From assembly GCF_024139115.2 (NCBI RefSeq), contig NC_085141.1, positions 216,913,783 to 216,977,782 of the forward strand: 64,000 nucleotides of DNA, given 5' to 3'. Shown piece after piece: positions 56,291-64,000 of this stretch. Source of the DNA: Armigeres subalbatus (taxonomy: Eukaryota; Arthropoda; Insecta; Diptera; Culicidae). The number at the start of each line of letters is the position of its first letter. Position 1 is the stretch's first letter. The notes under the pieces were generated by a model. The model was not told the origin of the DNA. It searched no databases and was given only the letters and a program-made list of their open reading frames with translations. Both the position numbers and the translations under genes were made by a program.

Positions 56291-56737
56291 TAGCATTAGC
56301 ATTAGCATTAGCATTTAGCAGTTCGCACAAATTCGTAGGTGGTACAAGCCAAGACTATTGTATGAGAGTAACATCACTTTCATCCGTTACCACAGATATT
56401 GATTTGGGACTAATCACTAACTCTTAGATGGAAGCAATGTACTCTCCAATAGTCGAGATCTGTCCTGGCCACGTCCTTGCGAATGCTGAGGAAGGGGAAG
56501 GATGGTTTGTTGGACACCTACTTAAGAAAGATGCAGAGAACTCTACGACCTCTCATAGGTGCCACGGGAGGTTTTGGGATTGTGTCGAAGGTTATAACAG
56601 TAGGAATCGTTTTGGTATAACGTGAAACACAGAAATAACTAAGATAGAAATACAAAGTAGGAAAGGGACGAGCCTGGAATTGAACCCACGACCTCCTGCT
56701 TATAAGGCAGAAGGGGTAGCCACTGGACCACCGAGCT
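56291..56737 (-). mobile_element. tRNA-headed SINE/retroposon with hexamer tail and 11-bp TSD
   Basis: On the minus strand it starts CAGCTCGGTGGTCCAGTGGC (A-box-like), then ggttcaattcc (B box). An anticodon-arm-like CTGCcttataaGCAG lies between. A ~330-bp body follows, then a (TGCTAA)n tail (56291-56320). GTTGTCCAAAT occurs at 56280-56290 and 56738-56748. It could be a Gecko-like SINE or a new family. The tRNA-like head is part of the element, not a free tRNA gene. Confidence 0.78.
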
Positions 56738-56748
56738 GTTGTCCAAAT

Positions 56749-57259
56749 GAGCACAAATTTTCGGAATGTGGAATAAAATCAAACTTTTGCTACCATCGAA
56801 AACACAAGGTGGAATAACAAGCGGCCATGTTGTGAAAAGTTGATCTGGTGAATGATTTCTATTCTTGACAATACTTACCATTTCTAAAATACAAGGAATT
56901 CTTTCAACATATTTTTAGGCCGATACAAATGTTTTTAAAAACAATTGTCTCTCCCCCTATGATTTTTTTGCCCAAAAATAAAATTTTGAGGCGTCAACAA
57001 AATATATTCGGATAATTTTTAAGGATTTGCAAAACATTAATATTTTCGTTATTTAACATTAACATTTTTATTTTCATATTTATTTTTTATAACCCTCCCC
57101 CCCTTGATCTTTCGGTATCCAGTAAGACATAATTTCAAATAAGTATTTGGAACGGGCTTATTAACGTAATAAAAAAAAACAAATTTTCAAAAAAAATTGT
57201 TTATATTTATTTACAACAAGTTCACCATATATAATGTCAGGTATGTAATCAGAGGGTAA
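56749..57259. other. 3' flank of the second dehydrogenase
   Basis: AT-rich. On the minus strand AATAAA is at 57211-57206, about 50 nt past the stop codon, a likely polyadenylation signal. No other feature. Confidence 0.45.
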
Positions 57260-60200
57260 TCAGTATATTATAACTGAACGAATGCTTTTTCCTTCGCGCA
57301 TAAGTTTGAACGCTTCGTTGATTTCATCGATTGACATAGTATGGGTAATAAACTCATCTAACATTAATTCCTTTTTCATGTATTTGTTAACAAGCTCGGG
57401 TATACATTGCACACTCTTCCATCCACCGAAAATAGCGCCCTTCCATGTCCTACCAAATAGCATTTCCATTGGACGTGTAGAAATTTCACGTTCGTACTCT
57501 GCTAATCCAACGATAACCGATACTCCCCAACCAGGAGCAGTCGACTCGAGGGCAGCACGCATTGTGACTGTACTACCTACGCATTCAATCGTATAATCTA
57601 ACCCCCCTTCTGTCTTTTCAATAAGCACCTGTTGTATAGGTTTGTCATAATCTTTAGGATTGACAAACTCCGTACAACCAAACTGTTTAGCAGTTTCAAA
57701 CTTTTCAGGATTAATATCGATTCCAATGATTCTGGTAGCTCCCGCCGCTTTACAACCCATTACCGCGGCTAACCCAACAGTCCCAAGTCCCCACACAGCA
57801 CAGCTGCTTCCTTCACTAACTTTGGCGGAATTCAGGGCAGTTCCGTAGCCCGTCGAAATTCCACACCCCAACAGACAGACTTTGTCCAGTGGTGCAGATT
57901 CGTCAATCTTGCACAAATAGTCTTCCTCTACAACGGTGTACTCGGTAAACGTCGAAGTACTCATACAATGGAATATTTGTTTTCCATTGCAAGTGAACCG
58001 TGTTGTACCATCGGACATAGTTCCGGCATTGATACGAGTTTTCACGCAAAGGTTCGTGTTGGAGCTTTTGCAGGGCTTGCACTCAAAGCACTGCGGAATG
58101 AACAGAGGGATCACATGGTCTCCTGGTTTGAACTTTGTTACACCTTCACCGACACTCTCCACAATGCCAGCCCCTTCGTGGCCAAATACGACCGGGAAGA
58201 CAATATCTGGATCGAACCCAGCCAGAAAACTTGCATCCGAGTGACACACACCGGTGGCCACAACCTTGACACGAATTTCACCGGCTTTCGGTGGAGCCAC
58301 CTCAATGGTTTCCAGCGAAAGTGGCTTTTTGGGCTCCCAAGCCACGGCTGCTTTGCATGTGATAACCTGAAAGGTGAAATGGCAAAAAGGTGAAAAAGCG
58401 ATTAGAGTTGAGATTGTTTCATACGTCAAACTATGCATATGTTTTAGACAGTTGAATGGTTTGGTTAGGTGCCAGGTACCCGTTGAATAGACAATGGAAA
58501 ACATGAGGCCGAACAATATGCGAAAAGTTAGTGGTTTACAAATTTTTATCTTACTACTCAAATTCATCGTCATCCAGGAACTGAGGCAAATCACGAACCA
58601 GATAACAATTGGGAGCAAACGTCAAATTCGAACAAATCGCTTGGCCAACTAAAGATTATTTAAATTGGCAAATTAATCAGTGAACGTACACGCGGCGCAC
58701 CCCACAGGAAACGGCGCACCGCGGTTTTTGCTGCCCGTATACTCGATTCTTATGGGGAGATAACATTGCCGCGTGTCCTAAGGTGCGGTTGTTCCTTTCG
58801 AATGTAGAACGCCGCGTGGAATCTTTTGCAAATGCGCTTTTGGAAACATTACAACAGCCGCGCGGTGAATCGTATTGACAGCAGCCTCAATATATCTCCA
58901 AACGATCAAAGAAGGCCAACCAACAGACCTCTTTCAATGTTCAATTGACTTGACTTTACAATAATAAATCACAAAATCATTGTGACCAAATTCGAGCCAC
59001 CTGGCTCCTCTTGAACCCTTGCAGTTCGTCTTACCTGGCCATTAGTGAAATGAACATATAATGGGATTACATTTCCCCCTGCTTCCCCATAAATGAACTA
59101 CCCCAAGAAAGCCATCTTGGATCACTTGTTTTCATAATTTGTCTGATTCGCAAAAAAATATTGCTCAAGTTCAACGACTTCGAACATTATTGGCGAAAAA
59201 ATGTGTTGAATATTTTCTGTAGTGCTTTGGTGTAACCCTTGAGTATTGTATGACCCTTATAGACTCGGTAACTACTGCAACAAACCGCGTAAAAATTGTA
59301 TACAGATTTTTTTTTGGGCCGGGGAAGGTTCTTATGATTGGTTGGTATTCGAACAGTATACAAATTTGAACATGTTTTATATTAACTGAATATTAGTATT
59401 AGAACGACGTTGCCAAACATATCGGTTCGGGCGATTGTGCACACACACATACACACATACACACGGACAGACAGACAGACATTTGCTTAGTTTGTCGGGC
59501 TTAGTCGATTGGTATATAATATTATGGGCCTCCGATGCTTCTATAAAAAGTTATCTTTTGGAGAGAAATGATAGCCTTTCGGTACAACAAAAATGTGTTG
59601 TTTGTGCTAATATAAGAACTACACAAAACTTAAAGATGCGATGAGAGCCATGATATAACACTTATCGTTCTTACAATATCGCGTCGAGTCTTTAAGCAAC
59701 TTACATAAAATGAGTTTACCTGATTCGATCAACTTCCTTGCATAATCTAATCTTGTCCAATACAGGGGAGACTGGGGAGACTAGATCCCCTTTTCTGATT
59801 TCCAATATATCACAGCCAAAAATAAATAAGCATACGCGATTTCTACACAGACTCCTTAAGAAATATATTATTTAACTTTACTGATGTATTTATGACAGTA
59901 CCTATGTAAATTATTGTTGTTATTGATACACAACCGATTTTTTGGAGTGCTGTCAAAAATCGACTTTTGAAATATTCGGGGGGAATTGATCCCTCTCCAA
60001 GAACTTGCTTTGATAAAATTAGAAAGGTACCCTCAGATTTTTAAAAAAAAATTTCCTTCAAAATACGCGGAATTTTCGAATTGCTGTGTATATAAGCGAT
60101 TTTTGTTATTGAATTCGACAGCACATGTAATTTTAAAATTTGGGTAGACTTGATCCCCTTTCTATGATATCTACGCAATAGTTATTTCTTCCTGCCAACC

Positions 60201-60867
60201 CTTCATCAAATCTGTTAAATCTACAAAAAAAAATGAGGATAGATTTATATTTTTTTTTCGCCAAATTTTTGTATGGGTGACTGGGGGATCAAGTGTCCCC
60301 ATATCGAGGCAATAACTTCAAATCCAAATGTCCTAAAACTTGGATGGAATGTTGACATTTACATCAGTACAGCACATTAGGCATATTTATGGCTTTGTGC
60401 TGTGAAAAAAACGAAAGCATTTGGTCATTGTTATGAAAAGTTGTTCAAATTTTGCTTGGCCAATAAAAAATCTTCAGGAAGGTCAAAACATACAAACCGT
60501 CCTGCAGAATAAATAAGTTTGTCAATCCAAAAAATAGCACACCACATAAAGGTCATTTGTCTAAAGGATCTTTACTAAAAAATACGCTACAACAAAACTA
60601 CTTTAATTCTCAATAAAACAGGGGGTGATCAAGTTACCCCGGGGATCAAGTCTCCCACCTTCCCCTAAACACAACAAGTTTCCCATGGATTCATGTGCAA
60701 CAGCATGTAAACAAATATTTCGCTTTTATCGAACGTAGATATAGTAGATACTGTAGACATGTTTTATGGCGAAAAACTACTAAAACAACGGAATAAAAAC
60801 ACTTCACACCTTTCACTCAATAATAATAATAATAATCAAGACTAACCTTGCCAGTCGTCTCGCTCAT
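57260..60867 (-). CDS. Diverged class III-type alcohol dehydrogenase paralogue
   Basis: Zinc-dependent medium-chain dehydrogenase. Exon 1 is 60867-60847 (MSETTGK) with donor GTTAGT; exon 2 is 58366-57260 after a CCTTTCAG acceptor, phase 0; 375 aa. It reads [20 protein letters not shown] and ends SIRSVIIY. All zinc ligands are present (GVCH, GHEGAG, LLGCG, C100/C103/C106/C114), as is the [13 protein letters not shown] motif. Against the Fdh copy, residues near the glutathione adduct differ: Thr50 to Ser, Glu61 to Asp, Tyr96 to Phe. It is also two residues shorter after the retained Arg118 ([10 protein letters not shown]), and [12 protein letters not shown] becomes [12 protein letters not shown]. 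Phe at this site and GAIFGG resemble class I enzymes. I infer a changed or broadened substrate (possibly alcohols); not shown. An open frame continues upstream of exon 2 to 58618 but is intron. Confidence 0.9.
59245..59340 (+). mobile_element. Helitron-like fragment in the dehydrogenase intron
   Basis: Reads cttatagactcggtaactac and gggccggggaaggttcttat, matching the middle of 12887-13151. Both ends are lost. A (CACA)n/(GACA)n microsatellite follows at 59439-59482. Confidence 0.6.
59764..60666. mobile_element. TIR element with AGGGGAGACTGGG-type ends
   Basis: Left AGGGGAGACTGGGGAGACTA and right complement of AGGGGAAGGTGGGAGACTTG, with GATCCCC just inside both and gatcaagt.tccc words throughout. 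No ORF. It fills much of the second dehydrogenase intron. Confidence 0.65.
60822..60838. repeat. (AAT)n microsatellite beside the dehydrogenase donor site
   Basis: About five AAT units lie a few nt inside intron 1 of the minus-strand dehydrogenase, near its donor at 60846-60841. Confidence 0.8.
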
Positions 60868-61770
60868 TTCTGCTCTCAATACTAGACACAAACTTACTGC
60901 TGAATTTCAAGCCAAATTGCAAATTATATAATTTTTTTGTTTGGCTTCCCCCTCCGAGTGTATGATAAGAAGATGTATTATTAAACAATATTCACTTCCT
61001 CTTTACACTTTCGTGTCTTTACGTTCGTACTAGAACTTGACCTGCCTTACAACATTGTATATAGTTTAACATTTCCACCGTCATGAATTAAAAGTTTACC
61101 ATGCCTGCCATTATATAAGTTTGAATCTTGTATAATAAGCACTACAATGTGTCCAGAAAGCTGAGAATCTTTCCCACTCGAAAAGATCCTGGCGCCCTAC
61201 CGTTCTCCGGATTACCTGCAAGCCTATCTAGCGACCCCATAAACAATATTATGTCTACTGAATTTACGTATTATAAGCTTAGTGGCCACACCCCCCGTTA
61301 GGAATCGCCAGTGCCGTGCGCATACTTTTATTTGAAATAGGAAGAGTAGTCGCATCAGTTGTAGCATCATTTCCACCAGTCCAACATAACAGAAGTATCT
61401 AAGTTTTGTATTTTGAAGATTACAAAAATCCCTTAAGCTGTGCACGAAATTTTGCTTTAAGTTGACATAAAATTTATGAATCCAACTTTTGTTAAATTGT
61501 ATTGATTTTAAATTGCGTATTTCACGATACGGCACCACTTTTGAGCGTACTAGCTGAGAACTCTGTTTTTATTTTTTATCCACTTACACGCAGAGAATAG
61601 TAGTTTGTGCAACTAGTTTCTGAACATAGTTTTCTAGTTCTAGTTTTTATTCTGAACATACCTGGTTTTGTCAAAAAATCAATCTATACACAAAACTGAT
61701 TTTTTTTGTAATTTCATTCTATGTGTCACAATTCCATAAATTTAAATTCAACGAAACGAACGTATGTATC
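60868..61770. other. 5' flank of the second dehydrogenase and intergenic DNA
   Basis: Promoter and 5'UTR of the minus-strand dehydrogenase probably lie just above 60867. The short ORFs here show no family features. Nothing else recognised. Confidence 0.3.
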
Positions 61771-61918
61771 TCCTCCTTAGCCTAGCGGTAAGATGCGCGG
61801 CTATAAAGCAAGACCCCGCTGAGGGTGGCTGAGTTCGATTCCCGGTGCAGGTCTAGGAAATTTTCGGATTGCAAATTGTCTCGATTTCCCTGGGCATAAT
61901 AGAATCATCGTGTTAGCC

Positions 61919-62116
61919 AAAATCTTTTTTAGTTACCAGATGAAGATTGTCGCTGTTGTCGCTGTCCAGAACATCTTTTGCTGGCGAGGATGGGGGATCT
62001 AAATGTCAATGAAGGAAAAATACAAAGGATTGACATTTAGGTACCACACATGTTTCGGTCAACAGAACAAAGGGAACCGAAGCGACAATCTTTATCTGGT
62101 AATTAAAATATCTTTT
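61919..62116. mobile_element. MITE family A, copy 4 (8-bp TSD)
   Basis: TTTTTTAGTTACCAGATGAA and the complement of TTTTAATTACCAGATAAAG as ends. TGTTAGCC at 61911-61918 and 62117-62124 is an exact duplication of SINE sequence, which proves it inserted into the SINE. Confidence 0.85.
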
Positions 62117-62212
62117 TGTTAGCCTCATAATATACGAATGCAAAAATGGTAACTTGGCTTATAGAAACCTCGTAAGTAATAACTGTGGAAGTGCTGAATG
62201 AACACTAAGGGG

Positions 62213-62366
62213 CCGTACATTAAATACGAAAGCAATTTTTCTGGGTTTTTCATCCCTCCATGTAAGATTTTTCCCATACAAATCAATTTTTATTTATATG
62301 GAGCGTAAGAAAATGGCCGACCCCCTTCCCCCCATTATTGCTTACGTAATTAGTTTACAACCCCTA
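62213..62366. mobile_element. MITE family B, copy 2
   Basis: Starts GGGGCCGTACATTAAATACG and ends TTACGTAATTAGTTTACAAC, with the pyrimidine/purine tracts and ttttatttatatggagcg also seen in 6717-6874. Inserted into the SINE. Confidence 0.68.
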
Positions 62367-62749
62367 AGCAGCGAGGCGGCGTTGTCCCAGTGATCCCCCA
62401 CCAGTAAGGAGAAAAAGAAAAACGTATAATTTTGATTAAATTATGATCACCAAGTTGCTACATGTTTAATAATCAACAAAATATATTCATGATATAATTC
62501 ATTATATATTTTAGAAGTAATAAGGAGGACAGGACAGAAAATGTTAAAAATTTATGTAATTTTGAATTGAAGGTGATTGTAGATAAAAATATTTGTCTCA
62601 TTTTCAATCGGAACAGCTGTTATATGCACTACTGATACTCATACCCTACTAGACAACAATACTGTGGCGTATTAACATTTTGTCCAATTTCGGCTTGATG
62701 TAATAATATATAGTATACACACGCGCGCTGGGCCTTTCATACACCTTTG

Positions 62750-62935
62750 CCTAATATGCGCGGTTATACAGCAGGTACATGTCAAAGGTTCAATCTGAGA
62801 AATTTGCGGGATATACGAATGCACAAAAAATGGCTGCTAATAACAGTTAAAGTGCTTAACGAACGCCAAGCTGCGAGACAGCAAGCTCCCGGTGGGATAT
62901 GTAATGCCAACAAAGAAGACAAACACGCGCGTACT
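62750..62935 (+). mobile_element. Degenerate SINE related to Feilai
   Basis: cctaatatgcgcggttatac, a weak B box (ggttcaatct), then cagttaaagtgcttaacgaa and gggatatgtaatgccaacaaagaag. Same order as Feilai but heavily diverged and partly deleted. Confidence 0.6.
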
Positions 62936-63041
62936 TAATGTTAGAATTCGTTTTGTATATAAATAGATTTGAAAGCGGCGTTGGTCAATGAAGCGTGGAG
63001 CGTGTAAACAAAACGACTTTTTATGACGCTGTTTTGGCGCG

Positions 63042-63220
63042 ATCTGTAGCTCAGCGATAAGATGCGCGGCAACAAAGCAGTCCATGCTGAAGGCAGCTGG
63101 ATTCGAATCCCGGCTCGGTTCTGGGATACAATTTATTCTTCCTAGTCACACAATATACAAATGTAGATACAAACGGGGGCAATGTCTCGGTTTGGGTATC
63201 CCGATGCCAGTAAGAACAGA
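63042..63220 (+). mobile_element. tRNA-derived SINE, diverged subfamily
   Basis: GATCTGTAGCTCAGCGATAA (A-box-like) and GGATTCGAATCC (B box), then a SINE body ending ccgatgccagtaagaac. The tRNA-like head lacks a proper 3' acceptor half, so not a tRNA gene. Confidence 0.65.
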
Positions 63221-63394
63221 AAAAGATGAAATTTGCATATTATGTTAATTTTTTCACACGTCGTGAATAGGCGTACAACATAATCAAACCAGATGTTTAC
63301 GTACCGTTAAACGGTAGTTAATAATACTTTTACTCTTTATTGTAGCAATAAATAGTATGGTTGCAAGCTTCATAATTAATAGCACGTTAACCCT

Positions 63395-63551
63395 TAATAC
63401 GCCTTCCTTAGCCATGCGGTACGGTAAGATGCGCAGCTATAAAGCAAGACAAGACCATGTTGAAGGTGGCTTGGTTCGATTCCCTCGGTCTGGTCCAGGA
63501 AATTTTCTTGACTTCCCTGGACATAAAAGTAACATCGTGTTAGCCTCATGA
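63395..63551 (+). mobile_element. 5' part of a Feilai-type SINE
   Basis: cttccttagccatgcggt, a ggttcgattccct B box, gacttccctggacataaaag and cgtgttagcctcatgatt, where similarity stops. Truncated at the 3' end. Confidence 0.7.
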
Positions 63552-64000
63552 TTGAAACAAACCTCCTTCGACGTCCTAACGTCTATGGGGTGGACGTCCT
63601 AACGTCCCTAACTAGCTCACCTCGTTTGGGGTTCTCAGGGTCGGCTTGAACCTGCTTAGGGGACACACAGACAAAGGTACATCAGAGGACAACACAGAGC
63701 CAAGGAAAGCTCTGCCATGCACAACAGGGCTAGTACTTGAAATGATTGAAAGCTAATACATTTTTACTTATTTATTTTTGAGTTCTTTTCATCTTGGGTT
63801 TAGTGGTTAGTTTTAGATTAGTATCGTTGCGGCCGATTGTTGCATTTGTCATACCTTGGGGATTGGCGCGTTTCCGCCGGGCGAGGTCACCTGGTAGGTC
63901 GTTCTGGTGTCCATTTTTGGCGGTGTACGATCCTAGGAGCAGCGGAATCTCTTCGTGTTGGGCTTGAAAAATAGCGCCCGAGGACGGGGCCTCGGTAGGA
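63552..64000 (-). other. Possible retroelement 3' region, unclassified
   Basis: A minus-strand frame from the window edge to about 63877 reads SYRGPVLGRYFSSPTRRD and ends APRIVHRQKWTPERPTR before a stop. Beyond lies a non-coding stretch with tandem gacgtcctaacgtc words (63570-63615). It could be the tail of a pol or gag gene from a retroelement that continues outside the window; low confidence. Confidence 0.3.

Larger units (their letters stand above)
61771..62402 (+). mobile_element. Feilai-type SINE split by two MITEs
   Basis: The SINE head (ctccttagcctagcggtaag, gttcgattcccggtgcagg) runs to 61918. It resumes at 62125 (ctcataatatacgaatgc) and again at about 62367 (taagcagcgaggcggc). The gaps are a family A MITE (61919-62116) and a family B MITE (62213-62366). 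Confidence 0.8.

Noticed and set aside
56650..56740. A tRNA gene on the minus strand with a TAT-like anticodon loop
   Set aside because: The head is fused to a longer body with a hexamer tail and an 11-bp target duplication, so it is a SINE promoter, not a tRNA gene.
58367..58618. N-terminal extension of the second dehydrogenase ORF ([15 protein letters not shown]...)
   Set aside because: A CCTTTCAG acceptor at exactly the position used by the paralogue, plus a separate MSETTGK exon with a GTTAGT donor, show that the extension is intron sequence.
61224..61538. 104-codon minus-strand ORF above the second dehydrogenase
   Set aside because: No motif, no conserved composition, no splice partner; treated as chance.
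63042..63120. A tRNA gene starting GATCTGTAGCTCAGCG
   Set aside because: No acceptor-stem 3' half pairs with the 5' end, and a SINE body follows directly.

Overview
This window looks like nuclear DNA from a culicine mosquito, most likely Aedes. It carries Feilai-type tRNA-derived SINEs, RTE (JAM1-like) and R1-type non-LTR remnants, BEL/Pao, Copia and Gypsy elements and dense MITEs. It also has insect-type ZAD zinc-finger genes and introns swollen by nested transposons. All assignments were made by eye; no database search was run.

Host genes. Four multi-exon genes can be assembled with consistent splice phases. (1) A class III alcohol dehydrogenase (glutathione-dependent formaldehyde dehydrogenase, Fdh) lies on the plus strand at 1029-12049. 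It has a 21-nt first coding exon and a 9.9-kb intron. (2) A ZAD-C2H2 zinc-finger gene lies on the plus strand at 24866-27378, four exons. (3) A second ZAD-C2H2 gene lies on the minus strand at 38468-41841, five exons. (4) A divergent paralogue of the dehydrogenase lies on the minus strand at 57260-60867. It has the same 7-codon first exon and phase-0 intron but altered substrate-site residues. The two dehydrogenases face each other across about 45 kb.

Transposons. The most striking object is a 6.35-kb DNA transposon at 15696-22047. Its imperfect terminal inverted repeats begin CACTC and are flanked by a 2-bp CA duplication. It carries two genes on the minus strand: a seven-exon gene with a SAM-like N-terminus, and, 9 nt downstream, a C2H2 plus tnp2-like (CACTA/CMC-type) transposase-like gene. 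Its only visible lesions are four single-base contractions in short homopolymers.

Other blocks. 3.3-10.3 kb (Fdh intron): a non-LTR remnant with DNA elements nested three deep, a deleted R1-like element and a 9-bp-TSD element with long TIRs. 27.8-37.9 kb: a foldback element, a Copia relic hosting a SINE and an RTE fragment, a BEL gag cut by a 5' RTE fragment, and another SINE. 42.2-49.9 kb: MITEs and a Gypsy-type element with identical LTRs and a CGTG duplication, but no integrase. 50.0-53.4 kb: a GGAAGAA satellite split by an hAT-like element. 53.5-56.7 kb and 58.4-63.5 kb: MITEs and SINEs.

The host genes are not an operon. The dehydrogenases are metabolic enzymes and the ZAD proteins are probable DNA-binding regulators. 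The rest of the window is a layered record of transposition.
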